From positions 4,464,001 to 4,528,000 of the forward strand of contig OY970288.1 in the NCBI GenBank assembly GCA_963716085.1: a stretch of DNA of 64,000 bases. The letters are read 5' to 3'. This DNA is from Persicitalea sp963716085 (GTDB taxonomy: Bacteria; Bacteroidota; Bacteroidia; Cytophagales; Spirosomataceae). The translations under genes were made by a program, and so were the position numbers. This document shows positions 16,555 to 25,435 of the stretch, in pieces. The stretch's first letter is position 1, and each line of letters starts with the position of its first letter. The notes beneath the pieces were generated by a model. It was not told where the DNA came from, did not search any database, and worked only from the letters and a program-made list of their open reading frames with translations.

Positions 16555-17802
16555 TCAGCTTCGCAGCGTGTCCATCGCCAGCGGCAGCGCCGGGTCTTGC
16601 AGATGCGCTCTATCGACCACAGCCTTCTCCTTGATTAATTTAGTCCCCAGTACGTAAGCTTTTGGGTTGTTCACGGCATCGACGGAAAGCAACTCGGAAC
16701 CTTTGAAGTACCAGACCGAGAACTTATTTTCCTGCTCTTCCGACCGAATTATCAGATTATCGTACCCTTCCGAAAGTCCCACGATTTGCAGCTTTATGTC
16801 GTATTGATCCGACCAAAACCAGGGAATCGATTCGTAGGGCACCGCTTTCCCACTCACGGCCAAAGCGGCGGTTTTGGCTTGTTCGACCGCATTTTGCACC
16901 GATTCCAGCCGGATGTAGCGGCCGTAGTGGGGATTGAAATGAAAGGTGCAGTCGCCGATGGCGTAGATGTGTTCGTCGCGGGTGCGGGCGGTCTCATCCA
17001 CTTTGATGCCGTTTTCGATGGCCAAGCCCGCTGATTCCGCCAAGGCCGTGTTGACCCGCACCCCAGCGCCTACGATGATGAGATCCGCCTGGTAGCTTGT
17101 TCCGTCGGCACAATGGATAACACTATGATTGCCAACATTTTCAACCGAGTCAATTTGCCTGCTGGTCTCGATAACAACCTCATTTTGCCGATGGATTTTT
17201 GTAAAAAAATCGGACATAAAATGGGAAGTCACCCGGGCCAGGACACGCGCTTCCCTTTCGAGGATGGTCACGCTCGCCCCTATCTTTCGCAGGGAGGCGG
17301 CAGTTTCAAGCCCGATGTAGCCGCCACCGATGATGATCACCCGTTTTTGCCCGGACTTCGCCAGAGCCTCCCGGATGCCAACGATGTCCAGGGCGGTGCG
17401 CAACGGAAACACGAACTTTGCCGTCCCAAGGCCGTCGATGGGCGGAATGAAGGGACGCGCGCCCGTTGCCAGCACCAGTTTTCCGTAGGACTGGCGAGTG
17501 CCGTCTTCCAGAAGAAGGTACTTTCCTGTTTTATCGATGGCAGCTACGCCTATTCCGAGCCGAAGTTCTATATCCTCTTTTACGTAAGATTCCTGCGGTT
17601 TGAGCAAATAGTGTTCGATGCCCCGCTCAGCCGTCAGGAAGGCTTTGGAGAGTGGCGGGCGATGGTAGGGAAGCTCGGGGTCGCGGTCGAAAACGATGAT
17701 TCGGCCAGCCCAGCCCACTTTGCGGAGCGCAAACGCGAAGGCCACCCCCGCGTGACTCCCTCCAACCACGCAAACGGTGGTGCTTTCTGTCGGTTCAGAC
17801 AT
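16555..17802 (-). CDS. FAD-dependent ferredoxin reductase of the P450 system
   Basis: From the ATG at 17802 the protein has 415 residues. It opens with a Rossmann FAD motif (VCVVGGSHAGVAFAFALRK), has DRDPELPYHRPPLSKAFL, a second NAD-binding motif (VIIIGGGYIGLETAASLRKIG) and the C-terminal FAD motif IYAIGDCTF. These are the marks of putidaredoxin-reductase/rubredoxin-reductase-like enzymes that pass electrons from NAD(P)H to a [2Fe-2S] ferredoxin. A longer frame upstream would run into the ferredoxin gene, so I prefer the internal ATG 8 bp after the ferredoxin stop. It is the last gene of the three-gene P450 operon. Confidence 0.92.
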   Translation of the reverse strand: MSEPTESTTVCVVGGSHAGVAFAFALRKVGWAGRIIVFDRDPELPYHRPPLSKAFLTAERGIEHYLLKPQESYVKEDIELRLGIGVAAIDKTGKYLLLEDGTRQSYGKLVLATGARPFIPPIDGLGTAKFVFPLRTALDIVGIREALAKSGQKRVIIIGGGYIGLETAASLRKIGASVTILEREARVLARVTSHFMSDFFTKIHRQNEVVIETSRQIDSVENVGNHSVIHCADGTSYQADLIIVGAGVRVNTALAESAGLAIENGIKVDETARTRDEHIYAIGDCTFHFNPHYGRYIRLESVQNAVEQAKTAALAVSGKAVPYESIPWFWSDQYDIKLQIVGLSEGYDNLIIRSEEQENKFSVWYFKGSELLSVDAVNNPKAYVLGTKLIKEKAVVDRAHLQDPALPLAMDTLRS

Positions 17803-17810
17803 CGGAGCGG

Positions 17811-18119
17811 CTAGTTGGCGACGGTCAGTACCAGTCCGTCCAGCGCCTCGGTGATGGGTACCTGGCAACCCAGCCGACTGAATTCATCCATGTCGTCGTT
17901 CAGTTCGAGCATATCCCTTTCGATTTCGCCCGGCTTGCCCACGATGTCCATGAATTCGGGGGCCACATGAACGTGGCACGTGGCGCAGGAGCAAACGCCG
18001 CCGCAATCGCCGTCGATGCCCGGCACGCCGTTATCGACGGCCAGTTCCATAAGCGATCCCGACGAGGCTTCCAGGACGATCGTTTCTTTTTCGGTGGTGA
18101 TATAGGTGATTTTTGCCAT
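17811..18119 (-). CDS. Adrenodoxin-type [2Fe-2S] ferredoxin
   Basis: The 102-residue protein carries the cluster ligands C39, C45, C48 and C85, in the CGGVCSCATC and LGCQVP contexts, with the spacing of vertebrate-type (adrenodoxin/putidaredoxin) ferredoxins; C43 is an extra cysteine. It sits between the P450 and the reductase with short gaps (17 bp and 8 bp), which makes it the obvious electron carrier of the system. It is cytoplasmic, with no signal peptide. Confidence 0.93.
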   Translation of the reverse strand: MAKITYITTEKETIVLEASSGSLMELAVDNGVPGIDGDCGGVCSCATCHVHVAPEFMDIVGKPGEIERDMLELNDDMDEFSRLGCQVPITEALDGLVLTVAN

Positions 18120-18136
18120 TGATTGTGTGGTTGTTT

Positions 18137-19309
18137 TTATGATTCAAATCCTACTTCGAGCGAATGGAACCCGACTTTGCGTCGGAACGCTCCCCATTCC
18201 TCGATATTTTCTGTAAAACTCTTGATTTCCATGGACTTCACCTGCTGGGACAAAACAGCAAGAAGCTGTTTCAGAATCTGCCGGGCGTGGGTGGCCCCGA
18301 GGCAGTTGTGGTGACTGAAACCGAAGCTCACGTGCGGGTTTATTTTGCGATCGAGTACCACTTCATTGGGACGCTCGAAAGTACCCGCGTCGCGGTTAGC
18401 CGAAGCCCAGCACAGCGAAACCCGCGTGTCGGCTTTGGCAGCGTGGCTGCATACCTCCGTGTCTTCGGCCACGACGCGCCCCATGTGGGTCAGCGGGGCA
18501 AAGTACCGCACGAGTTCCTCGGTGGCTTTGCCAATAATCTCGGGTTCCAGGCGCAGGCGTTCCAGGTGTTCGGGATGTTCGGCCAGGTAGGCGATCGAGT
18601 TCGTGACGGCGTTGATGACGGTGTCGCGGCCGCCGGCAAAAGTGAGCACCATGACGCCTTTCACCTCTTCTTTGGTCATTTTCCGGCCTTCATATTCCGT
18701 GGCTAGCAGTACTGAGTACAGATCTTCGCCCGGACTTTGGCTGGCTTTTTCGATCTGATCGTCGATGTAGTCGTACAGCACAGCGGCCTTATCGCCATCG
18801 AGTGCTTCGCCCTCGCTTCGGAAAACGTGCGTTCCCCACGAAATCCAGGTTTGTGATTCCTCCAAAGGTACATTGAGCAGCAAGGCCAGGGCCCACGATT
18901 GCAGTTTCAGCGCAAATTCTTCTATTATCTCAATTTTGTCTTTTCTCAGGGCCTCTTGAACAAGCTCGGAAATCAAATCCGTCAATTTATCCTGATACGC
19001 TTGCTCCAATGGCCGCTTGAACCACGCTTCCAGCAGCTTGCGGTAGCCCGTGTGTTCGGGCGGATCCAGCTCAAAAGGGATCTGCCGGGTGTCGCGGATG
19101 TTTACTTCCGAGGGCACCACGATGCGGCCCGGCGTGGCCCCCGAGCGGAAAGTCTTCCAATTGTGGGCTGTCTTGCGGACGTCTTTTAACCTGAGCAACA
19201 TGGCGACAGGGTCTTCCTGATCGTCGATCTCAGCGTAGCCTGTCGCCTCTCGGACTTCTTCGAAGGGGTCGGCAAATACGCTTGCTTTCTTTGGGGCTGA
19301 ATCATTCAT
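18137..19309 (-). CDS. Cytochrome P450
   Basis: The 390-residue soluble P450 is of typical bacterial length. It shows the I-helix oxygen-activation motif (FAGGRDTVINA), the K-helix ExxR (EELVRY), and the heme-thiolate loop FGFSHHNCLGATHA with the ligand cysteine at about residue 336. It starts the operon P450, ferredoxin, reductase, a complete class I chain, so it should be catalytically self-sufficient in redox partners. The substrate is unknown; there are no adjacent terpene or polyketide genes. It is divergent from the DUF255 gene, and an inverted repeat lies in the shared upstream region. Confidence 0.95.
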   Translation of the reverse strand: MNDSAPKKASVFADPFEEVREATGYAEIDDQEDPVAMLLRLKDVRKTAHNWKTFRSGATPGRIVVPSEVNIRDTRQIPFELDPPEHTGYRKLLEAWFKRPLEQAYQDKLTDLISELVQEALRKDKIEIIEEFALKLQSWALALLLNVPLEESQTWISWGTHVFRSEGEALDGDKAAVLYDYIDDQIEKASQSPGEDLYSVLLATEYEGRKMTKEEVKGVMVLTFAGGRDTVINAVTNSIAYLAEHPEHLERLRLEPEIIGKATEELVRYFAPLTHMGRVVAEDTEVCSHAAKADTRVSLCWASANRDAGTFERPNEVVLDRKINPHVSFGFSHHNCLGATHARQILKQLLAVLSQQVKSMEIKSFTENIEEWGAFRRKVGFHSLEVGFES

Positions 19310-19339
19310 GAATGACGGTATTGTATTGATTTTGGCAGT

Positions 19340-19420
19340 TTAATTCTACTTTGTCAAATCGGGGCAGTACCCCGGTGGGGCGATCGCCAGGCCCTTTTTA
19401 ATTTAACAAAGTAGAATTAA
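19340..19420. repeat. Near-perfect 20-bp inverted repeat upstream of the P450 operon
   Basis: The arms at 19340-19359 and 19401-19420 (core AATTCTACTTTGT / ACAAAGTAGAATT) match at 19 of 20 positions and are separated by 41 bp. Inside is a second small palindrome, CGGGGCAGTACCCCG. It starts 31 bp before the P450 start codon. It may be an operator, a terminator-like structure facing both directions, or the ends of a tiny mobile element. The rest of the 320-bp gap holds only the 29-bp repeat at 19510. Confidence 0.8.
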
Positions 19421-19509
19421 ATAAGCTTACGCACAAAGTTCGGCCAACCGATTAAGCAGAATATTGCCTGATATTTCCGTATTCTTACAATAAATTATCT
19501 TGATTATAG

Positions 19510-19538
19510 TAGGACTTTCGCTTGTCGTCTTGAATGCG
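19510..19538 (+). repeat. Half-copy of the inverted-repeat element at 53825-54002
   Basis: This 29-bp stretch, beginning TAGGACTTTCGCTTGTCG, matches the reverse complement of 53974-54002 with one mismatch. It corresponds to the terminal repeat plus adjoining unique bases of that element, without its internal hairpins. It therefore looks like a remnant or solo end of a dispersed repeat. Confidence 0.8.
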
Positions 19539-19630
19539 TAAGATTCACTTGCTTATGGTAAATCACGCAGAAACTGGGCATCGACGGCAATTTTATTCCC
19601 GAAATAATATGAACCCAAATACAGAATTCC

Positions 19631-21724
19631 ATGCTGTGGCGTAAAAAGAATTTTTTCAGAACCACCAGCTTGTTCTGGCTTAGTCTGGCGCTTTTCTCCT
19701 GCGCCTCCGACCAAAGTTCCCTCAGTCAAACCAGCGGCAACCACCTCGGCGAGGCATCCAGTCCCTACCTGCTGGAACACGCCGACAACCCGGTGGACTG
19801 GTACGAGTGGGGCGACGAGGCGTTGTCGAGAGCGAAAAGTGAAAACAAGCCCCTCATTATCAGCATCGGCTACGCGGCCTGCCACTGGTGCCACGTCATG
19901 GAGGAAGAAAGTTTTATGGACACGGTAGTAGCCAATTACATGAACGAACATTTCGTGGCCATCAAAATCGACCGCGAGGAGCGGCCCGACCTGGACGAGA
20001 TTTACATGAACGCCGCCCAGCTCATCAACGGCAACGGCGGCTGGCCGCTCAACGCCTTCGCGCTGCCCAATGGGAAGCCTTTTTACGCCGGGACGTATTT
20101 TCCTAAAAAACAGTGGCTGAAACTCCTGCAAAACATTCACAAGGCCTACGAGCAGGACAACGCCACGCTCACGAAGCAATCCGAAGACCTGACGGAGGAA
20201 ATCAGGAAAATCCAGACCGCCGCGGGCCAGGCCGACACCACGGCGCAGCGCGACGGGGCGTTGTACGAAGCCGCTTACCAGGGCTTGCTGGCCCAAGTTG
20301 ACTTCGCCGAAGGCGGTTTCCAGGGCGCACCCAAATTCGCCACGCCCGTCCGTTGGGAGTTTTTGATGCAGTACGGTTATCTGAAAAAAGACAAGAAAGC
20401 CCTCTCGGCCACGACCACCCTACTCGACAAGATGGCGCGGGGCGGCATTTACGATCAACTGGGCGGCGGCTTCGCCCGCTACGCCACCGACGGCCAATGG
20501 CGCGTCCCGCATTTTGAAAAAATGCTCTATGACAACGCGCAGTTGGTGAGCCTCTACGCCCACGCCTACCAGGTGACGGGTGACGAAAACTACCGCCGCA
20601 TCATCGAAGAAACCCTGGCCTTCGTGCAGCGCGAACTGACCGACGCCGAAGGCGGCTTTTACTCCTCCCTCAACGCCGACAGCGAGGGCGAGGAGGGCAC
20701 TTTCTACGTCTGGAAGTATGATGAAATCGCTCAGGTTCTGGATGCCAAGGAACTGGTTGCTTTCGAGAAAGCCTTTGCCATTTCTAAAAAAGGAAATTGG
20801 GAAAAAGGCGAGAACATCCTGTACCTGAAAAAATCCGCTAAGCTCGCCAATCTCGGCGATTCGCTGGTAGTGAAAGCCCGGAAAAAGCTTTTCGCCGCGC
20901 GGGCCAGACGAATCCGGCCCAGCCTGGACGACAAAATCCTGACTTCCTGGAACGCTCTGATGCTCAAAGGTTACGTGGACGCTTACCGCGCCCTGGGCAA
21001 CCCGGCTTACCTGCAGGCGGCGGAGAAGAATGCCCGATTTTTGGAAAAATATATGCTGGGCCGGAATTTCCGGTTGCAGCGCAGCTACCGCAACCAGAAG
21101 GTATCCATCGAGGCTTTTCTGGAAGACTACGCCTTTCTGGCCGACGCCCTGCTGCACCTGTACCAATCCAACTTCAACAAGCACTGGCTGAATGTTTCCA
21201 GAGGGTTGATTGAGTACGCCGATATGTACTTATATGATGCCGAGTCTAACTTTTACACCACCCACGACGCCAAGAAGGAAAACGTGCTGGTCAACAGCAT
21301 CGGCGTCAGCGATGGCGTGATTCCCTCGGCCAACGCCGTGCTGGGCCTGGCGCAGTACCGTCTGGGCAAGATCCTGTATAATGAAAAATTGGAAGCCAAG
21401 GCCATGACGATGCTGGATAAGATGCAGGGAAGTCTGGCCGAGGACGCGGCCAGTTATACGTCCTGGGCGACGCTGCTGGGCATGGCGCATTTCGGCACTT
21501 ACGAGGTGGCGGTCATGGGCGAAAAAGCGAGAGCACAGAACCAGCTTTTGCAAAAAAACTACCTGCCCAACGCCATTTTTGCGGGCGGCGACAATGAAAA
21601 CTTGCCGTTACTCAAAGATAAAAAAGTGGAAGGTCAGACGCGCATTTATGTCTGTAGAGAAAAAGTGTGCAAACTGCCTACCAGTGATGTGAGTGAGGCG
21701 TTGGGGTTGATTCGCTTTCAGTGA
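19631..21724 (+). CDS. DUF255 thioredoxin-domain lipoprotein (YyaL/SPATA20 family)
   Basis: The 697-residue protein has a lipoprotein signal (LALFSCAS, lipidated cysteine about C24). A thioredoxin-like DUF255 domain with the GYAACHWCHVM motif (C84, C87) and NGGWPLNAF follows, then a long (alpha/alpha)6-barrel resembling N-acylglucosamine epimerases (for example GGIYDQLGGGFARYATD and DDKILTSWNALML). The family is widespread, and its exact reaction is unsettled. The fold suggests a thiol-dependent carbohydrate-modifying enzyme, here anchored in the envelope. The last codons and downstream DNA (21695-21760) reappear almost unchanged at 35317-35382. Confidence 0.88.
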   Translation: MLWRKKNFFRTTSLFWLSLALFSCASDQSSLSQTSGNHLGEASSPYLLEHADNPVDWYEWGDEALSRAKSENKPLIISIGYAACHWCHVMEEESFMDTVVANYMNEHFVAIKIDREERPDLDEIYMNAAQLINGNGGWPLNAFALPNGKPFYAGTYFPKKQWLKLLQNIHKAYEQDNATLTKQSEDLTEEIRKIQTAAGQADTTAQRDGALYEAAYQGLLAQVDFAEGGFQGAPKFATPVRWEFLMQYGYLKKDKKALSATTTLLDKMARGGIYDQLGGGFARYATDGQWRVPHFEKMLYDNAQLVSLYAHAYQVTGDENYRRIIEETLAFVQRELTDAEGGFYSSLNADSEGEEGTFYVWKYDEIAQVLDAKELVAFEKAFAISKKGNWEKGENILYLKKSAKLANLGDSLVVKARKKLFAARARRIRPSLDDKILTSWNALMLKGYVDAYRALGNPAYLQAAEKNARFLEKYMLGRNFRLQRSYRNQKVSIEAFLEDYAFLADALLHLYQSNFNKHWLNVSRGLIEYADMYLYDAESNFYTTHDAKKENVLVNSIGVSDGVIPSANAVLGLAQYRLGKILYNEKLEAKAMTMLDKMQGSLAEDAASYTSWATLLGMAHFGTYEVAVMGEKARAQNQLLQKNYLPNAIFAGGDNENLPLLKDKKVEGQTRIYVCREKVCKLPTSDVSEALGLIRFQ

Positions 21725-21760
21725 ATCCCTCGTAGGGGCGAACCTGTGTGTCCGCCCGAA
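21695..21760 (+). repeat. DUF255 gene 3' end, duplicated at 35317-35382
   Basis: The 66-bp segment covers the final codons, the stop and 36 bp of downstream DNA containing GTAGGGGCG...CCGCCC. It is identical to 35317-35382 at 64 of 66 positions. The copy at 35317 is not attached to any DUF255 coding sequence. The remaining gap to 21993 holds no gene that I can support. Confidence 0.88.
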
Positions 21761-21993
21761 TGAGGATGGTGGCTTGGTCTGGCGTCGTTTCATATGCGCG
21801 GATTTGTTTGTTGGAGCAAATTGGGAGTCCTGCGCCTTCTTGCCCAAAAAAGCCCCCTGAACCAGGCCTAATGGCAGTATCTAATGGGTGAAGTTCTGCC
21901 AACTTAAATCAAACTTCTGATAAGGCATATCGGGATTCCGCAGAGAAGCGTGGACCGGTATTTTGCGGGCAGGAGAAAGCGATACCGTCTTTC

Positions 21994-24900
21994 CTAAAAA
22001 TGCGGATAGACCACCTTTCGTCTGGATTTCAAGACGCGCAGCGGCCCGTCATTACTGCCGACCAGGTACCAGCGCGAACCGTCGTATCGGCGAAGCGAGG
22101 CCAGCGACTTGACGTCGCCGTCCAGGTTTAAGCCGCTGTTTTTTGTTACACGAAAAGGTACTTTGTCTGCTTTTTGTCCAACCAAAAGTACCCCTTTGCC
22201 CGCGTCGAGTCGCCCGCCGATGGTCTCGGTGCCATAGAAGTTGCCCGCCAGCAACAAGTCGGGTTGTCCATCTCCCGTGAAGTCTTCCGAAAGTACCCCA
22301 GTGACGGGCGCCATTTGGGCTTCTATGGGTAGAGGGTGTACCTTGAAGCGGAAATCACCCGTGTTTTCGAGGTAGCAACTCGCCATTTGGCGGGCTTCGC
22401 GAACGAAGGCGGCTTGGCGCTCGGCTTCTGTGAACATTTCCTCGAACGGGTAGCTGGCGTAGTCGTGGTAGGTGGGAAATCGTTTACGGATGCTGGGGAT
22501 TTGGGAGACCATGACATCGCGCTGGGCCACGGGTACTTGCTGGCCGTCGAGGTAAAAAGTCAGCAGCGGATCGAGCCGTCCGTTGTTATCATAATCGGCG
22601 GCAAATACCCGCACGGGTTCGGTCGCCGAGGCCCGGTACTTGCTGTTCAAGCCGAGGTTTCCCGCTACGTAGTCGGTGTCGCCGTCGCCGTCGAAATCGG
22701 CCGCCGTCAGCGACTGCCACCAGCCTGTTTCATTCTCTAAGCCTTCCAGTTGTTGGGCTTTAAAATTGCCACCCGTATTTCTGAAAAGCGTCGGGGCCAT
22801 CCATTCACCCACTACCAGCAGATCGGGCCGTGCGTCATTGTCAATGTCCGTCCAGAGCGCGGCGGTCACCAGTCCGGCCTGGCGCAGGCCGGGAGCGAGC
22901 TGGTCGGTAAGGTCGCCGAAGCGGGGTTTTCCGTTTTTTCCCAACCCCTCGTTTCTCAACAAATAACTGGCGGCGGGCTTGGGGTACTGGCCGGGCACTA
23001 CGCGTCCGCCCCGGAAAATATCCAGATCGCCATCGCCGTCGAAGTCCGCCGCTACCACGCAACTACCACTCGAACGCGTAGGGGGGAGCGGTACCGAATG
23101 AAAAGTACCCCCTTCGTTGAGGTACAAGCGATCCTGATACACCGGCGAAAGTCCTTCCTCTTTACTGCCGCCACTCACGACGTACAAATCTTGATCGCCG
23201 TCGCCGTCGGCATCGAAGAATACCGCGCCCGCGTCTTCGTAGGCGTCACTTTCCGGCAGGACTACGGACGCGAACTTTCCATCGGATTTTTGAATATAGA
23301 TTTGAGAAAAATGACCGAAATCAGTACCCGTAAAAAAATCGTCGAGTCCGTCACCATTGATGTCGCCTACGGCTAGTTGGGGCCCGTTTTGGGAGTACTT
23401 ATGGGGTAAAAGCGGCGTACGGTCGAAGTCCACGACGGGGTTTTCCGTATGCACGACATTCAAGGTACTTTGTTCGAGCGCAAGCTCCACAAATACGGGT
23501 TCTTGGGTCGGAACGGGTTTGTTCCAGGTACCTATCGGCTGGTAGGCCACCTCTATCACCTGATTGACTGCCGCTTGCGGCAAGATTTGTTTCTTTCCGT
23601 TGGGATAGCGTACGACGATGGAGTCGTAAGTACCTTTTGGCCCTAACCCAAAATGCAGCGCGTTCTCGACGGTCGAGACGAACCCGCGCACCGGAGCCAG
23701 TTCCGACATTTGGGTTTGGTTTCCGGCGTAGAGCCAGACTTTGGTGCCGATGACCACGGGTAGTTTCGAGCTGGGTTCGATCGTGAGCCGGAGCCAGTTG
23801 GGGGGCGATGCCTGCTGATTCAGGCGGTTTTCCAGCACCGTGGCCTCCGCGTCGATGTTGTTAGTCACCAGATCAAGATCGCCGTCGTTGTCCAGATCCA
23901 CGTAGGCCGCACCGTTAGCGAAGCCTGCTTGGCTCAGCCCCCAGCCTTCCGACACATTCTCGAAGGAAAGTACGTCGGCTTTCCCTCGGTTGCGGTAAGC
24001 GTAGTTTGGGATCATGACTTCGGGTAGTTTGAGCAGTGCCTCCCTCGCCTGCCTAAACTGCGCCCCTGGACTGCCGAAAGTAGATTCCTGTTGGCTGAAC
24101 TTGATAAAATCGAGGTTGGTCACGTCGCGGCGGTAGCCGTTGGTGATGTACACATCCTTCCAGCCATCGTTGTCGAAGTCGGCCAGCAGCGGCGCCCAAC
24201 TCCAATCCGTTTTTTCGATGCCGGCTAGTTGGCCTATTTCCGAAAAAGTCGGCAAAGTACCCTGCGTGCCCCGGTGGAGTTGCAGCGTATTGCGCATGAA
24301 CTGCGGTTCGTAACCCAATTCATGCTCCATCTGGAAGCGGTTGTAGTTGGAGCCCGGCAGCATCATTTTTTGGCGGTAGTTGTCGGGGGGCAGCATATCC
24401 AGCACCACGATGTCGGGCAGAGCGTCGTTGTTGAGGTCGGCGATGTCCACGCCCATGCCGTTGTGGGTTTGATGCTTCAAGAGTCGGGCGGCCTGGTTCG
24501 AGAAGCCCTTCCCCTTTTCACTCATCCAAACCAGATCATTGGACAAGAAATCATTCGCGCAGTAGATGTCTGGCCAACCGTCATCGTCCAGGTCGCTCAG
24601 GCACACGCCCAATCCGTAGCCTTCGGTCAATATCCCGGCCTTTCGCGAAACATTCCTAAAAACCGGGATATGATTTGCCGTATCCATCAAAGATTCATCT
24701 CCCTTCCTCCCTTCTCCTTTTCTTCCCTCCTCCTGCCAGGAAATATTCTCGTACAATCGATCCGTTCCCGGCGCTTCCCCATCCAACCGCTTGGGACGAA
24801 GCGCGTTCCGGTTGGTACTTTCCAGCGCGTTGGTCAAGAGGTAGCAGTCGAGGTCACCGTCGCGGTCGTAATCGAAAAACACGGCCTGGGTACTGTACCC

Positions 24901-25434
24901 CGTATCGGCCAGTCCGTAATCGGCGGCCTGCTCGGTGAACGTGGGTACTTTGTCCGGCGTGGGGCCGTCGTTGATAAACAGTCGATTGGCGGTTTGGGCC
25001 GAAGGAGCCTGCGGTCCCGCCACGCACACGTAGATGTCGGGCCAGCCGTCCTGGTTGACGTCCGCCACGCTCACGCCCGTGCACCAGGCTTGGGTACTTG
25101 TGCCGGATGGTCCGGTAATATCCGCAAAATGAATTGCCTGGCCGGATTCGGTTTGGTTAAGGTAGAGTCGGCTCGATACCTGATTGCCCGCAAAGTACAG
25201 GTCGGGACGGCCATCGCGGTTAAAGTCTCCGACGCCTACACCCGCCCCGTTGTACATATACTCGAATGTAAGTACATTGATTGAGTCGGTTTCGGTGAGC
25301 TGATTGGCGAAAGTCACGCCGGATTGGGAAGCAGGAAGGCGCACGAATAGCTTTTCCCCGTCCGAGCGAATGCCGAACCAGGCCGTCAGACCGAGCACGG
25401 CAGCGCATATTCCGTATAAAACTTTATTCAACAT
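21994..25434 (-). CDS. Large VCBS/FG-GAP repeat protein with ASPIC/UnbV domain
   Basis: The 1146-residue product has a signal or anchor segment (about 4-22, VLYGICAAVLGLTAWFGI) and then many FG-GAP calcium-binding blades. Each carries a D-x-D/N-x-D-G loop such as DFNRDGRPDLYFAGN, DVNQDGWPDIYVC, DLDDDGWPDIYCAND and DFDGDGDTDYVAGN, grouped into two propellers. Between them at about 545-640 lies an ASPIC/UnbV segment (IGTKVWLYAGNQTQMSE, then VENALHFGLG and YPNGKKQILP). Such proteins are abundant in Cytophagales near SusC/SusD loci and probably bind glycans at the cell surface. It is transcribed with the GntR regulator, whose stop is one base upstream of this start. Confidence 0.9.
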   Translation of the reverse strand: MLNKVLYGICAAVLGLTAWFGIRSDGEKLFVRLPASQSGVTFANQLTETDSINVLTFEYMYNGAGVGVGDFNRDGRPDLYFAGNQVSSRLYLNQTESGQAIHFADITGPSGTSTQAWCTGVSVADVNQDGWPDIYVCVAGPQAPSAQTANRLFINDGPTPDKVPTFTEQAADYGLADTGYSTQAVFFDYDRDGDLDCYLLTNALESTNRNALRPKRLDGEAPGTDRLYENISWQEEGRKGEGRKGDESLMDTANHIPVFRNVSRKAGILTEGYGLGVCLSDLDDDGWPDIYCANDFLSNDLVWMSEKGKGFSNQAARLLKHQTHNGMGVDIADLNNDALPDIVVLDMLPPDNYRQKMMLPGSNYNRFQMEHELGYEPQFMRNTLQLHRGTQGTLPTFSEIGQLAGIEKTDWSWAPLLADFDNDGWKDVYITNGYRRDVTNLDFIKFSQQESTFGSPGAQFRQAREALLKLPEVMIPNYAYRNRGKADVLSFENVSEGWGLSQAGFANGAAYVDLDNDGDLDLVTNNIDAEATVLENRLNQQASPPNWLRLTIEPSSKLPVVIGTKVWLYAGNQTQMSELAPVRGFVSTVENALHFGLGPKGTYDSIVVRYPNGKKQILPQAAVNQVIEVAYQPIGTWNKPVPTQEPVFVELALEQSTLNVVHTENPVVDFDRTPLLPHKYSQNGPQLAVGDINGDGLDDFFTGTDFGHFSQIYIQKSDGKFASVVLPESDAYEDAGAVFFDADGDGDQDLYVVSGGSKEEGLSPVYQDRLYLNEGGTFHSVPLPPTRSSGSCVVAADFDGDGDLDIFRGGRVVPGQYPKPAASYLLRNEGLGKNGKPRFGDLTDQLAPGLRQAGLVTAALWTDIDNDARPDLLVVGEWMAPTLFRNTGGNFKAQQLEGLENETGWWQSLTAADFDGDGDTDYVAGNLGLNSKYRASATEPVRVFAADYDNNGRLDPLLTFYLDGQQVPVAQRDVMVSQIPSIRKRFPTYHDYASYPFEEMFTEAERQAAFVREARQMASCYLENTGDFRFKVHPLPIEAQMAPVTGVLSEDFTGDGQPDLLLAGNFYGTETIGGRLDAGKGVLLVGQKADKVPFRVTKNSGLNLDGDVKSLASLRRYDGSRWYLVGSNDGPLRVLKSRRKVVYPHF

Positions 25435-25435
25435 A

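Noticed and set aside
16555..17868. Longer version of the ferredoxin reductase
   Set aside because: The extra N-terminus is an overlap with the ferredoxin gene; the FAD-binding strand begins just after the ATG at 17802.
24229..25284. Plus-strand open frame of 351 codons
   Set aside because: It is antisense to the FG-GAP protein, and the aspartate-rich repeats on the minus strand explain the open frame.
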